Shown: positions 1 through 8,154 of the stretch, piece after piece | Layout of the letters: every line of letters begins with the position of its first letter | How positions within the stretch are numbered: position 1 is the first letter of the stretch | Source: Hyphomicrobiales bacterium | GTDB taxonomy: Bacteria > Pseudomonadota > Alphaproteobacteria > Rhizobiales > Rhizobiaceae | Assembly (NCBI GenBank): GCA_900469955.1 | Contig: UBYX01000017.1 | Location: forward strand, 29,634 to 93,633 | Reading direction: 5' to 3' | Length of the DNA stretch: 64,000 nt | Program-made: the position numbers and the translations under genes | The notes under the pieces: generated by a model | Seen by the model: only the letters and a program-made list of their open reading frames with translations | Told to the model about the DNA's origin: nothing | Databases searched by the model: none

Positions 1-389
1 CCAAGAAGCCCGGAAATCGCGCCGGCCAGGTGATACCAGCGCAGCCTTTCGCCTGGCAGCAAAGCCGACCCGACGACGATGAAGAGCGGCCAGAGGTAGG
101 CGATCAGGCCAGCCTCGACAGCCGGCGCGTTCCTGAGTGCGGTAAAGTAGAGAAAGTGATAGCCGAAGAGCCCGCCGATCCCGGTGATCCAGACCTTTGG
201 CGATTGCCGGAGCAGCCGGATACGCTGCGGCCGAAAGATGAAAAGGACGATACCGGGCAGGCTGCCGATGGCGAAGGTAACGGCGGAGAGCTGGAAAGGC
301 GGCATCTTGCCGGACGCGGCCGTCATCAGGGCCAGAAGCGACCACATCAGGATCGCCGTGAAGCCGATCAGTGTTCCCCGGATTTTCAC
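1..389 (-). CDS. DMT/EamA-family transporter, partial (3' end outside window)
   Basis: The N-terminal 129 or so codons of an inner-membrane drug/metabolite exporter run off the left edge. The translation starts at a GTG (389) and begins VKIRGTLIGFTAILMWSLLA, a first membrane helix typical of EamA proteins. It is followed by a second hydrophobic segment (SAVTFAIGSLPGIVLFIF) and by FGYHFLYFTALRNAPAVEAGLIAYLWPLF, which resembles the helix 3-4 region of aromatic amino-acid exporters of the YddG type. A purine-rich stretch (GAGGGGGC) precedes the GTG, and an upstream GTG is out of frame. It lies downstream of the DUF3108 gene on the same strand with a gap of about 32 bases. The substrate cannot be told from this fragment. 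Confidence 0.8.
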   Translation of the reverse strand, partial: MKIRGTLIGFTAILMWSLLALMTAASGKMPPFQLSAVTFAIGSLPGIVLFIFRPQRIRLLRQSPKVWITGIGGLFGYHFLYFTALRNAPAVEAGLIAYLWPLFIVVGSALLPGERLRWYHLAGAISGLL

Positions 390-421
390 CCCTGCCCCCT
401 CGACGCCGCCAGGGCGTCACC

Positions 422-1195
422 TCAGTCGCCGTATTTCACGGCCGTCACATAGACTTGCCCCATCCGTGTGGGAATGCGGGCATAGACGGGAGCATATACA
501 TTCGCGGACTGTGCCTTGGCAAACCAGATTTCCATCGGCGTCTTCTTCAGATACTCGATATCACTGCGCCCGCGCCGGAAGCCGGATTTGGGCACATAGC
601 GGATCGAGCAGACGATCGCCTCACCGTCAAATCCTTGCGTCGAAAAGGGTTTCGTACCCTTCAGCGTCAGAACGAGATCCATGCGCGACTCGCCGTCATA
701 GATCGGCAGGCGGCTCGGGCAGACCTTGGAACTGGCTGGAAAGATGAGACCGCTCAAGGGATCGAGCACGGATCGAAGGTCGCTGTCGGTCACTGGAATC
801 CAGTTTTTCGGATTGCGTTTCGGCTCCGGCTTGACCGTCGTTTCGGTCACGTCGCCGTTGCGGTATGCCACGTCATAGATGCGCGTGCGCTTGCCGGCAC
901 TGTAGACCAGGTTGTAGCGATCCGCCTGCAGCTTGTTGTCCAGCATGCGTCCGTTCACGCTGGTTTCGGCGGAAATTCGGCTGATGATGTCGACGATCCC
1001 CGCCGACTTGAAGGTGCCGGTGATCCTGTAGGCGCTATCATCGAATTCGCTGGCAAAAGAAGCCCTGGCAATCGGCAGAATGCCCAGCTTGATGTCGTAT
1101 TCGCTGACATGCCGGATTTCGGCCGAGCCGAGCGAGGCGGTTCCGAATCCGAAGATGAGTATGGATGCGCTGACGAAACGGCCTAGAAGGATCAT
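422..1195 (-). CDS. DUF3108 domain exported protein
   Basis: A secreted or periplasmic protein of about 258 residues with an N-terminal signal sequence (MILLGRFVSASILIFGFG, then cleavage near GSA-EI). The body reads EYDIKLGILPIARASF and later GETE-like beta-strand repeats (WIPVTDSDLRSVLDPLSG, CSIRYVPKSGF, PMEIWFAKA), which fits the DUF3108 family; no biochemical function is established for it. The frame is open up to 1369, but I chose the ATG at 1195 because it gives a clean signal peptide and because the longer form would run across the rpmB promoter at 1326-1354. It is divergent from rpmB and followed on the same strand by the DMT transporter. Confidence 0.75.
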   Translation of the reverse strand: MILLGRFVSASILIFGFGTASLGSAEIRHVSEYDIKLGILPIARASFASEFDDSAYRITGTFKSAGIVDIISRISAETSVNGRMLDNKLQADRYNLVYSAGKRTRIYDVAYRNGDVTETTVKPEPKRNPKNWIPVTDSDLRSVLDPLSGLIFPASSKVCPSRLPIYDGESRMDLVLTLKGTKPFSTQGFDGEAIVCSIRYVPKSGFRRGRSDIEYLKKTPMEIWFAKAQSANVYAPVYARIPTRMGQVYVTAVKYGD

Positions 1196-1325
1196 GATCT
1201 GCCCTGAACGACGAGGACGCCGAAAGCGCCTTCCCGAAAACATATAGACTGGGCATAGTGGCAAGAAAATAGCGGCCTGAAACGGGCGCCCACGGAATCT
1301 CTTGAGTAGCGGGCGAGGTTTTGGC

Positions 1326-1354
1326 TTGACTGGACGGGCCTCACTGACTATAGA
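1326..1354 (+). promoter_or_regulatory. sigma-70-type promoter of rpmB
   Basis: TTGACT (1326-1331) and TATAGA (1349-1354) are separated by exactly 17 bases. This is the closest match to the housekeeping consensus I noticed in the window and lies about 90 bases before the rpmB start, as expected for a highly expressed ribosomal protein gene. Confidence 0.7.
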
Positions 1355-1444
1355 ACCGCAACTTTCCAATCAGGACCAATTGGATCGGCGCGCCGGGCAT
1401 TGTCCGGAAGTACCATCCGATTGCAGAAGAACAAAGGTGTATCC

Positions 1445-1735
1445 ATGTCTCGTGTGTGCGAACTGACCGGCAAGGGTGTTCAGACCGGCAACAACGTAAG
1501 CCACGCCAACAACAAGACCCGCCGCCGGTTCCTGCCGAACCTTTGCCAGGTCACGTTGATCTCCGACGCTCTCGGCCAGCGCTTCCGCTTGCGCGTTTCT
1601 GCGCACGCCCTGCGTTCGGTCGAACATCGTGGCGGCCTTGACGCCTTCCTGCTCAAGTCCGACGAAACCGACCTGTCGATGCGCGCTCGTCTGCTGCGCC
1701 GCCAGATCGCCAAGAAGACTGCCGAAGCCGCTTAA
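1445..1735 (+). CDS. rpmB: 50S ribosomal protein L28
   Basis: A 96-residue basic protein beginning [20 protein letters not shown], the diagnostic L28 N-terminus, followed by [17 protein letters not shown] and a C-terminal basic helix ([13 protein letters not shown]). L28 binds 23S rRNA near the exit-site region of the large subunit. It has two Cys residues but not the paired CxxC motifs of the zinc-binding L28 form. The ATG at 1445 has AAGGTG at suitable spacing; an upstream TTG at 1400 is not needed. The gene stands alone, with its own promoter at 1326-1354 and a weak hairpin terminator after it. Confidence 0.97.
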   Translation: MSRVCELTGKGVQTGNNVSHANNKTRRRFLPNLCQVTLISDALGQRFRLRVSAHALRSVEHRGGLDAFLLKSDETDLSMRARLLRRQIAKKTAEAA

Positions 1736-1766
1736 TAGCTTCGCCATCTCATCATCCGGCTTGAGG

Positions 1767-1803
1767 AAGGCTTGAACGGGTAGAACCGTACAGGCCTTTT
1801 CTC
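1767..1803 (+). terminator. possible intrinsic terminator after rpmB
   Basis: A two-part hairpin (AAGGC / GCCTT outer stem and ACGG / CCGT inner stem, with unpaired bases between) is followed by TTTTCTCTT. The stem is interrupted, so termination efficiency is uncertain. It separates rpmB from the riboswitch-like leader of the next gene. Confidence 0.4.
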
Positions 1804-1823
1804 TTGTCTTCATATCCCTCCAA

Positions 1824-1854
1824 CTGGTGGCATCACCCAGGATAAAAAAATGCT
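1824..1854 (+). promoter_or_regulatory. candidate preQ1-I riboswitch overlapping the start codon of the queuosine-precursor transporter
   Basis: The bases just before the downstream gene fit the small preQ1-I aptamer. Stem P1 is CTGG (1824-1827) with CCAG (1837-1840). The loop TGGCATCACCC resembles UAGCUACACCC of the Bacillus subtilis class I aptamer at 8 of 11 positions. P1 is followed by an A-rich strand, GATAAAAAAA (1841-1850). A pseudoknot can form between GGCA (1829-1832) and TGCT (1851-1854), which includes the UG of the start codon. The Shine-Dalgarno-like AGGA lies at the P1 edge. Ligand binding would therefore hide both ribosome binding site and AUG. Sequence and structure are seen directly; ligand identity is inferred from the family and from the gene it precedes. 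Confidence 0.6.
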
Positions 1855-2488
1855 GAGCTCCCGCTACACCCTCATCTATGCCCTGCTCATGGCAGCAGTT
1901 GTCGTTGCCTCCAATTTCCTCGTCCAGTTTCCTGTCATGGGAACGCTGTGGGGCATCGCGCTCGGCGATCTCCTGACCTGGGGCGCTTTCATCTATCCCG
2001 TCGCATTCCTGGTCACCGATCTGGCCAACCGGCAGTTCGGTCCCGCCGTTGCCCGCCGCGTCGTACTGGTGGGCTTCGTCGTCGGCGTGACGCTTTCCTT
2101 TGCGGCTGCCCCTTCGCGGATCGCCATCGCTTCGGGCACCGCCTTTCTGATCGGCCAGCTTCTCGACATCTCGGTCTTCAACCAGCTCCGCCGCCAGACC
2201 TGGTGGCGTGCGCCGCTGGCAGGCTCCCTCCTCGGCTCCGCCCTCGATACCCTGCTGTTCTTCTCGCTGGCATTCGCTCCGATCTTCGCCTTCATCGGTC
2301 CGAACGAGGATTTTGCGATCTCCGCAGCTCCGATCCTCGGCGTTTTCGCAACCGAAGCTCCGCGGTGGATTTCCTGGGCACTCGGCGACCTCGTCGTCAA
2401 GATCCTGGTCGGCGTGGTCCTGCTGCTGCCCTATGGAGCGTTGATGAACACCCTGAAGCCCATGCCACAGGTTGCCCCGGCCCGCTGA
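1850..2488 (+). CDS. queuosine precursor transporter (VUT/YhhQ family)
   Basis: A 212-residue integral membrane protein with about six hydrophobic helices, starting MLSSRYTLIYALLMAAVVVASNF. Family hallmarks are the N-terminal helix ending VASNFLVQFP, the segment TWGAFIYPVAFLVTDLANRQFG, and GQLLDISVFNQLR. YhhQ-family proteins (COG1738) import queuosine precursors such as preQ0/preQ1 for modification of tRNA position 34. The ATG at 1850 sits inside a preQ1-I-like aptamer, which supports a queuosine role and suggests feedback control of translation. The gene ends 6 bases from the convergent P-loop gene. The family also occurs as a general vitamin-uptake annotation, so the exact substrate is inferred. 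Confidence 0.88.
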   Translation: MLSSRYTLIYALLMAAVVVASNFLVQFPVMGTLWGIALGDLLTWGAFIYPVAFLVTDLANRQFGPAVARRVVLVGFVVGVTLSFAAAPSRIAIASGTAFLIGQLLDISVFNQLRRQTWWRAPLAGSLLGSALDTLLFFSLAFAPIFAFIGPNEDFAISAAPILGVFATEAPRWISWALGDLVVKILVGVVLLLPYGALMNTLKPMPQVAPAR

Positions 2489-2494
2489 CGAAAG

Positions 2495-3043
2495 CTAGCG
2501 AGCGGCAACGGCAGGGTGACCGGTGACGCGAACAACAAGCTCGTCGAGCGGCAGCGACGAATCCAGTCGCAGGACCGGCGCGGCTTGCGTCGCCAACCAT
2601 GCCTCATGGGCGGCAAGGCTGCGGCGCTCCGGTCCGCCGGTGTCGTAGCTTTCCGCCCATTCCAGGAACTCCCGGCTTTTCTCGGCCATGTCGCCGCCGG
2701 GTAGGATGCGGTTGCCGTAGCGAGCCTCTTCGCGCTGCCTGATCCGTTCCATACGAAGTACGGGGTCGATCGTCAGGAAGACGATCAGATCGTAAAGCGG
2801 CTCGATCGGCGTCGCCCATTTCAGCGCCGAGCCGGACAGAACCCAACCTTCCTCCGGTTTCGCCTGCTCTCGCAGCATGGCGACGCGCGACGCGACCTCT
2901 CTCGGCGTGGTGAAGGGCGGATCGGTCGGCAGCCAGAAGAAGTGGTCGGTGTCCAGGTGCGGAACGCCGAGCCTTCCGGCCAACGCCGCCCCGAGCGATG
3001 TCGTGCCCGAGCCTGACGCTCCCATGACGTGAATACGAGCCAT
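2495..3043 (-). CDS. P-loop kinase-like protein with a GxxGxGTT Walker A
   Basis: A 182-residue soluble P-loop NTPase of the adenylate-kinase-like group. The N-terminus reads MARIHVMGASGSGTTSLG, so the usual Walker A Lys is replaced by Thr (residues 8-15), a variant I recall in this small family. Next come LDTDHFFWLPTDPPFTTPR (substrate-lid-like Asp/His/Trp cluster), LIVFLTIDPVLRMERIRQRE (beta strand plus lid helix) and a C-terminal helical end. The start at 3043 is chosen because a strong GGAGGAGG lies 5 bases upstream; an upstream in-frame start at 3094 would add an unlikely tail. The substrate is unknown, though nucleoside or small-metabolite phosphorylation is plausible. It is divergent from nothing and converges on the YhhQ gene. 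Confidence 0.8.
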   Translation of the reverse strand: MARIHVMGASGSGTTSLGAALAGRLGVPHLDTDHFFWLPTDPPFTTPREVASRVAMLREQAKPEEGWVLSGSALKWATPIEPLYDLIVFLTIDPVLRMERIRQREEARYGNRILPGGDMAEKSREFLEWAESYDTGGPERRSLAAHEAWLATQAAPVLRLDSSLPLDELVVRVTGHPAVAAR

Positions 3044-3116
3044 CGTCGCCTCCTCCCCCCTTCTCGCAAGAGCCAGAGGCCTTATCGAAATCATGTGACA
3101 GCCATTTGGCCACCGC

Positions 3117-4106
3117 TCAGGGAAGCAGCCGGAATTCCAGCATCACGTTGCGCTGCAGGATGTTGCCGTTGTCGTCGGACACGATGATGAGATGCGGTTT
3201 TCCGTCCGGCCCGGAGATCACGTCGAGCCCCTCCATATTGTCGATCGCATAGCCCATATCGGCCTCTATCAGTGTCTCGCCATCCACCACGGCACCCGGA
3301 CGGATGGCTTCCGCCTTGATCCGGCGAATGCGCATGCCGAGGCCGCCGAGATAGCTGAAGCGGCGCTCGAGCAGCAGGAAATCGCCGTTGGGAAGGAACG
3401 CCCCGTCCGTCGCATCGTAGGGATCATGACGAACGACCTTGAAGACACCTTTCAGCGGCCCTTCCAGGACGGCGGCGAAAAGATTGCCCTCGTCATCGAG
3501 ACTATGCTCCGCAACGACTATCAGCGAGCCCTTCAGCGGGCCGGCCTCCGGCGACGCCGCCACGGTTTCCATGCCGGCGTTCATTCGGAATTCCCGGCGC
3601 GGGATAGGATTGTCGAGCGTCGTCAGCGGCCCGGATTGTTCGAAGCCAGGATCCGGATAGACATCGACGCGATGCAGTTGCTCGAAACCGACGGCCGCCT
3701 GCCCTTTCCGAAGGGCCAGCCCCTCGGCATCCGAGTTGTATTTGGAGCCGACGCGACCGCCGCGGATGAGGATCGGGTTGATCGAGAGATCCCCCAGCCC
3801 GGAAAGGCGTCCTGATGCATCGCGCTCGATCCGGCCCGTCAGCCACTCGCCCGTGTCGAGTACGGAAATGAAGTTCCTTCCGTCCGGACGAAACCGGATC
3901 GCCGACAGGGATTGCAGCCGTCCGTCCGACGAAGAGAACTGAATGCCCCCGAGGAACTCCAGGGAACCGAACCGCGTCTCCTTCGACCCCGCCTTGAACT
4001 GGGTGATCGCCCGCGCCGTGATCGAGACGGTCTGGGTCGCCGGCGCAACCGGTGACGCCAGGATGCCATAAAGGCCGAGGCAAAGGGCGAAGCGCGCAAG
4101 CTTCAA
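3117..4106 (-). CDS. exported phytase-like esterase (PF13449 type)
   Basis: A 329-residue secreted protein with a signal peptide (MKLARFALCLGLYGILASP, cleavage near APA-T). The body has the beta-propeller-like features of the esterase-like phytase family: FGSLEFLGGIQFSS, LSAIRFRPDGRNFISVLDTG, DAEGLAL, NAGMETVAASPE, and the late LEGLDVISGPDG-type strand (NMEGLDVISGPDGKPHLIIVSDDN). The start is a TTG at 4106 with GAGG six bases upstream; that GAGG overlaps the cobT stop codon (TGAGG), so translation is probably coupled. It is the last gene of a cobS-cobT-esterase run. Its substrate is not known, and a phosphoester or ester hydrolase in the periplasm is the family-level guess. Confidence 0.8.
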   Translation of the reverse strand: MKLARFALCLGLYGILASPVAPATQTVSITARAITQFKAGSKETRFGSLEFLGGIQFSSSDGRLQSLSAIRFRPDGRNFISVLDTGEWLTGRIERDASGRLSGLGDLSINPILIRGGRVGSKYNSDAEGLALRKGQAAVGFEQLHRVDVYPDPGFEQSGPLTTLDNPIPRREFRMNAGMETVAASPEAGPLKGSLIVVAEHSLDDEGNLFAAVLEGPLKGVFKVVRHDPYDATDGAFLPNGDFLLLERRFSYLGGLGMRIRRIKAEAIRPGAVVDGETLIEADMGYAIDNMEGLDVISGPDGKPHLIIVSDDNGNILQRNVMLEFRLLP

Positions 4107-4114
4107 AGGAGACC

Positions 4115-6013
4115 TCAGCTTGCCCGACGCATACGGCCGGCAGGCTTGCCGCCCTTTTCCGCAAACAGCTCGGCAAGCTGCTCGGTCATCGCGCCGGCAA
4201 GTTCGTCCGCGTCGACGATCGTCACGGCCTTGCGGTAATACCGGGTCACGTCGTGGCCGATGCCGATCGCCAAGAGTTCCACAGGTGAACGGGTCTCGAT
4301 CTGCTCGATGACCGCCCGCAGATGCCGTTCGAGATAATTGCCCGGATTGACCGACAGCGTCGAATCATCGACCGGCGCGCCGTCGGAAATCATCATCAGG
4401 ATCTTGCGCTGCTCCGGACGATGGATCAGGCGCTGGTGCGCCCACATCAGAGCTTCGCCGTCGATATTCTCCTTGAGCAGCCCCTCGCGCATCATCAGAC
4501 CGAGATTGCGGCGCGAGCGGCGCCAGGGCGCATCGGCGGACTTGTAGACGATGTGACGGAGGTCGTTGAGGCGGCCGGGCGTGGCGGGCTTTCCGCTCGC
4601 CAGCCATTTTTCACGCGACTGCCCGCCCTTCCAGGCTTTCGTGGTGAAGCCAAGGATTTCCACCTTGACGCCGCAGCGTTCCAGAGTTCGGGCAAGAATG
4701 TCCGCACAGGTGGCCGCGACGGTGATCGGCCGGCCGCGCATCGAGCCCGAATTGTCGATGACGAGCGAGACGACCGTGTCGCGGAACTGAGTGTCGCGCT
4801 CCTTCTTGAAGGAAAGCGGCTGCATCGGATCGATGATCAGGCGCACGAGACGCGCCGGATCGAGATAACCTTCTTCCAGGTCGAAATCCCAGGAACGGTT
4901 CTGCTGCGCCATCAGCCGCCGCTGCAGGCGGTTTGCAAGCCGGCCGACCGCGCCCTGCAGATGAGCGAGCTGTTTGTCGAGGAAGGCGCGCAGGCGATCG
5001 AGTTCCGACTCGTCGCAGAGCTCCTCAGCCGTGACCTCTTCATCGAACTCCTGCGTGAAGATCTTGTAATCGACCTTCTCGTTGAAATCGTCGAACGGGC
5101 TGTTGGGACGCCGCGTTTCGCCGGGGGTCTCGGAATGCTCGTCGCTTTCCTCCGACATATCCTCGTCGGACATTTCGGCGCCGTCCATCTCGCCGTCGTC
5201 GAGTTCCTCGTCGGCCGCCTCGCTCTGTTCGGCAGGCGCGGCATCGGAGCCGGCCTCTTCCTCGACCTCTTCGTTCTCGGTCTCGCCGCTGCGGGGCTGG
5301 TCCTCCTCGCTGGGATTCTCCATTTCCTCCGGCTCGGTGTCCTCGTCGGCGAACTCCTCCGCCATCTGCATGGAGGTGAGCATATGACGCACGAGCTTGG
5401 CGAAGGCCTGCTGGTCTTCGATGACGCCCCGGAGATTGTCCAGATCGCCGGCCGCCTTGTCCTCGATGAAAGGCCGCCAGAGATCGAGCACCTTGCCGGC
5501 GCTGGCGGGAGGCTTGATGCCCGTCAGCTTTTCGCGCACCAGCATGGCGATAGCCTCACCGACGGGCGCGTCTTCCTGCCGTTCGACACCGGAGAAATTC
5601 GCCTTGGCGTATTTTTCCGTCTGCATGGCGCTCAGATTGGCGGCGACGCCGGCCATCCTGATGGCGCCGATGGATTCCACCCTCGCCTGCTCCACCGCGT
5701 CGAACACCACGCGCGCATCGGCACCCTGAGGCGCCATGTTGGCATGGACGTTCGTGTCGTGGCAGGCAAGCCGGAGCGCCATGGAATCGCCAAGGCCGCG
5801 GGTCACCGCCAGCTCATGCGCCGTTGGCCGCTTGGAGATTTCCGGCAGCCGAATGCGCTCGCCGGCAATCCCCGGCCGCTCGTTGGCGAACGAAACCTCG
5901 ACCTCGCTGTCTCCGGCGATCGAGCGCACGCAACCGGTAATCGCCCGGCGCAATGGCTCGGTATCGACCGGGCCGCCGGGCTTGGCTTTCGAATTGTCTC
6001 CGCGACCTGCCAT
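4115..6013 (-). CDS. cobT: aerobic cobaltochelatase subunit CobT
   Basis: A 632-residue protein matching CobT, which forms the chaperone-like CobST complex and drives CobN to insert cobalt into hydrogenobyrinic acid a,c-diamide. The N-terminal half is helical ([40 protein letters not shown]). A long acidic linker rich in Glu/Asp spans about residues 218-310. The C-terminal third is a von Willebrand A domain with the MIDAS signature DNSGSM near residue 417 and a second metal-site region [10 protein letters not shown]. The gene is 15 bases downstream of cobS and followed at once by the esterase-like gene. CobN is not in the window. No cobalamin riboswitch was recognised upstream. Confidence 0.96.
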   Translation of the reverse strand: MAGRGDNSKAKPGGPVDTEPLRRAITGCVRSIAGDSEVEVSFANERPGIAGERIRLPEISKRPTAHELAVTRGLGDSMALRLACHDTNVHANMAPQGADARVVFDAVEQARVESIGAIRMAGVAANLSAMQTEKYAKANFSGVERQEDAPVGEAIAMLVREKLTGIKPPASAGKVLDLWRPFIEDKAAGDLDNLRGVIEDQQAFAKLVRHMLTSMQMAEEFADEDTEPEEMENPSEEDQPRSGETENEEVEEEAGSDAAPAEQSEAADEELDDGEMDGAEMSDEDMSEESDEHSETPGETRRPNSPFDDFNEKVDYKIFTQEFDEEVTAEELCDESELDRLRAFLDKQLAHLQGAVGRLANRLQRRLMAQQNRSWDFDLEEGYLDPARLVRLIIDPMQPLSFKKERDTQFRDTVVSLVIDNSGSMRGRPITVAATCADILARTLERCGVKVEILGFTTKAWKGGQSREKWLASGKPATPGRLNDLRHIVYKSADAPWRRSRRNLGLMMREGLLKENIDGEALMWAHQRLIHRPEQRKILMMISDGAPVDDSTLSVNPGNYLERHLRAVIEQIETRSPVELLAIGIGHDVTRYYRKAVTIVDADELAGAMTEQLAELFAEKGGKPAGRMRRAS

Positions 6014-6028
6014 GACGTTTTTCCGCGC

Positions 6029-7021
6029 TTACGCTCCGAGAACGATGTTGGCGGCGCTTTCCTTCAGTTCGACGCCGAAGGCGCGCTGGTATTGCTCAGC
6101 CACCAGCGTACGCTCAAGCTCGTCGCACTTGTTGAGGAAGGTGATGCGGAAGGCAAATGCGAGGTCGCCGAAAATCTCCGCGTTTTCCGCCCAGGTAATG
6201 ACCGTGCGCGGGCTCATGACGGTGGAGAGATCGCCGTTGATGAAGGCCGAACGGGTGAGATCGGCAACGCGTACCATCTTGGAGACGGTTTCGCGGCCCT
6301 CGGCCGTCGCGCCGAAGCTCTTCACCTTGGCGGCGACGATATCGACTTCCTTCTCGTGGGGCAGATAGTTCAGCGTGGTCACGATCGACCAGCGGTCCAT
6401 CTGCGCCTGGTTGATCTGCTGCGTGCCGTGGTAGAGGCCGGTCGTATCGCCGAGGCCGACCGTGTTGGCGGTCGCGAAGATACGGAATGCCGGGTGAGGA
6501 CGGATGACGCGGCTCTGGTCGAGCAGGGTCAGGCGGCCTGAAGATTCCAGAACGCGCTGAATGACGAACATCACGTCCGGGCGGCCGGCATCGTATTCGT
6601 CGAAGACCAGTGCGACATTGTGCTGGTAGGCCCAGGGCAGGATGCCATCCTTGAATTCGGTGACCTGCTTGCCGTCCTTGAGCACGATCGCGTCCTTGCC
6701 GACGAGGTCGATACGGCTGACATGGCTGTCGAGGTTGACGCGCACGCACGGCCAGTTGAGGCGGGCAGCAACCTGCTCGATATGGGTCGACTTGCCGGTG
6801 CCGTGAAAGCCGGACACCATGACGCGTCGGTTATGCGCAAAGCCTGCGAGAATGGCGAGCGTCGTATCGCGATCGAAAAGGTAGTCGGGGTCAAGGTCCG
6901 GAACATACGGATCGCCGTTGCTATATGCCGGAACCCTGAGATCGGTATCGATGCCGAAGGCTTCCCGGACGGAAACGGTGGTATCGGGAAGGTTGGAAAT
7001 GTCTAGATCAATCTTACTCAT
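6029..7021 (-). CDS. cobS: aerobic cobaltochelatase subunit CobS
   Basis: A 330-residue MoxR-type AAA+ ATPase. Walker [10 protein letters not shown] lies at residues 71-79 (from the second ATG), Walker B ALVFDEYD near 137-144, and the sensor region [20 protein letters not shown] follows. The N-terminal [21 protein letters not shown] is nearly invariant in rhizobial CobS. CobS hydrolyses ATP in the CobST ring that powers CobN during aerobic cobalamin synthesis. Two ATGs occur in tandem; I prefer 7021 because GGAG is then 5 bases upstream. It is the first gene of cobS-cobT-esterase and is transcribed away from no close partner; the J-domain gene lies upstream on the same strand with a 61-base gap. 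Confidence 0.97.
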   Translation of the reverse strand: MSKIDLDISNLPDTTVSVREAFGIDTDLRVPAYSNGDPYVPDLDPDYLFDRDTTLAILAGFAHNRRVMVSGFHGTGKSTHIEQVAARLNWPCVRVNLDSHVSRIDLVGKDAIVLKDGKQVTEFKDGILPWAYQHNVALVFDEYDAGRPDVMFVIQRVLESSGRLTLLDQSRVIRPHPAFRIFATANTVGLGDTTGLYHGTQQINQAQMDRWSIVTTLNYLPHEKEVDIVAAKVKSFGATAEGRETVSKMVRVADLTRSAFINGDLSTVMSPRTVITWAENAEIFGDLAFAFRITFLNKCDELERTLVAEQYQRAFGVELKESAANIVLGA

Positions 7022-7082
7022 CATCTCTCCAAGGCGCGAGCCGCCGCCCGGCCGTCGTCCTCACTGCCATAATTTTTACGGC

Positions 7083-7712
7083 TTAGCAGAAACCCGCCTG
7101 CTTCAACAACTGATATGCTTGAATAACGGCGCGAAAACGTTCTTCAGAACCGCGGTCTCCGCCGTTTGCATCCGGGTGGTGCTTCTTGACCAGTTCCTTG
7201 TAGCGGCTCTTGATCTCGCTGCCCGTGGCATTGCCGGCCAGGCCCATCGTATCGAAAGCCTTCGCCTCGAGAGTCTTGAGCTTGCGCCCCTGCGTCTGGA
7301 AGCGCGACCCGCCCCCGGCGCGGGCCTGGGAGACGAAGCCGAAGGGGTCCTTGAACCGCTGTTGCGCGCCCGGAGCCCCCGAGCGGGCCGTGGTGTGCAG
7401 CGGCGCATCCTTGGCAGCCTTGTTGACGCCGACTGTCCATGTGGGACGGTGGCCGGTGATGGCTTCCTTCTGGTAACGCGCGATCTCCGTGTCCGAGAGG
7501 CCGGAGAAATAATTGTAGCCTTTATTGTATTCCTTGACGTGCTCGAAACAGAACAGGAAGAACTGGCCCTCGGCGTTGCGGCCCACGGGTGCGCGATGGA
7601 CGCCGGGCTTGTCGCAGCCGTCCCATTGACAGGAGGGAGCCTGGACAGGCGCTTCCTGCTCCCTGTTCCGGCGCGTCCGGATACGGTCAAAATATTTGGA
7701 GTCGAGTTTCAT
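7083..7712 (-). CDS. J-domain protein with N-terminal Cys/His cluster
   Basis: A 209-residue protein with a C-terminal J domain (about residues 145-205) that carries the HPD motif in KHHPDANGG and so should stimulate a DnaK-type Hsp70. There is no Gly/Phe region or DnaJ zinc-finger repeat. Instead the N-terminus has C28-x4-C33, H39 and a C55-x2-H58 pair (SCQWDGCDKPGVHRAP, FFLFCFEH), spaced like a single metal-binding site. The ATG at 7712 has GAGGG six bases upstream. It is divergent from bolA, with about 100 bases between starts, an order I recall as common in rhizobia. The client is unknown; the J domain is certain, metal binding is inferred. Confidence 0.88.
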   Translation of the reverse strand: MKLDSKYFDRIRTRRNREQEAPVQAPSCQWDGCDKPGVHRAPVGRNAEGQFFLFCFEHVKEYNKGYNYFSGLSDTEIARYQKEAITGHRPTWTVGVNKAAKDAPLHTTARSGAPGAQQRFKDPFGFVSQARAGGGSRFQTQGRKLKTLEAKAFDTMGLAGNATGSEIKSRYKELVKKHHPDANGGDRGSEERFRAVIQAYQLLKQAGFC

Positions 7713-7815
7713 AAGGCCCTCATTATGGGGTGGCGAACAGGGCGCGACAAGAATTGACAAAGCGCTTTCTTACTGGTTTGTGGGATGCCCCTCTTGCATT
7801 GCAACGGAGCCAGAC

Positions 7816-8097
7816 ATGTCCGCCCGAGACCGCATCGAAGCCACGCTTGCTGAACATCTCGAACCGGAACGGCTGTTCGTCATCGACGAGAGCCAGCAGC
7901 ACGCCGGTCATCAGCCGGGCTTCACGGGAGCGGAGGGGACCCACATGCGTGTCCGCATCGTCTCGGGGAAGTTTTCGGGAATGAGCCGGATCGACCGGCA
8001 TCGGATGGTCAATGCGCTCCTGAAGCCGGAACTCGATGCTGGCCTGCACGCCCTTGCGGTAGAGACGGCGGCACCGGGCGAACCGACGCGGTGGTGA
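7816..8097 (+). CDS. BolA family protein
   Basis: A 93-residue protein starting MSARDRIEATLAEHLEPERLFVIDES. It has the BolA fold features: the class-type H-rich QQHAGHQPGFTGAEGTHMRVRIVSGKF segment, then SRIDRHRMVNALLKPELDAGLHALAVET, where RHRMV is the family core. BolA proteins work with monothiol glutaredoxins in iron-sulfur cluster and iron handling, with H residues serving as possible ligands. It could be the rhizobial paralogue placed next to the J-domain gene, and I cannot tell BolA from IbaG subclass here. The ATG at 7816 is preceded by GGAG ten bases upstream. It converges with the CorC-like gene. Confidence 0.9.
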   Translation: MSARDRIEATLAEHLEPERLFVIDESQQHAGHQPGFTGAEGTHMRVRIVSGKFSGMSRIDRHRMVNALLKPELDAGLHALAVETAAPGEPTRW

Positions 8098-8154
8098 TAG
8101 GGCTTAGATAGGAGCGGACGCCGGCGCGAGCAAGGACGCCGTTCTGAAGAAAGT

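Noticed and set aside
1196..1369. N-terminal extension of the DUF3108 protein
   Set aside because: It would cover the rpmB promoter and put a basic, non-signal segment before the clear signal peptide.
4322..6541. A 739-codon plus-strand ORF opposite cobT and cobS
   Set aside because: It mirrors the codon pattern of the real genes in a GC-rich genome, has no start signal and no recognisable domain.
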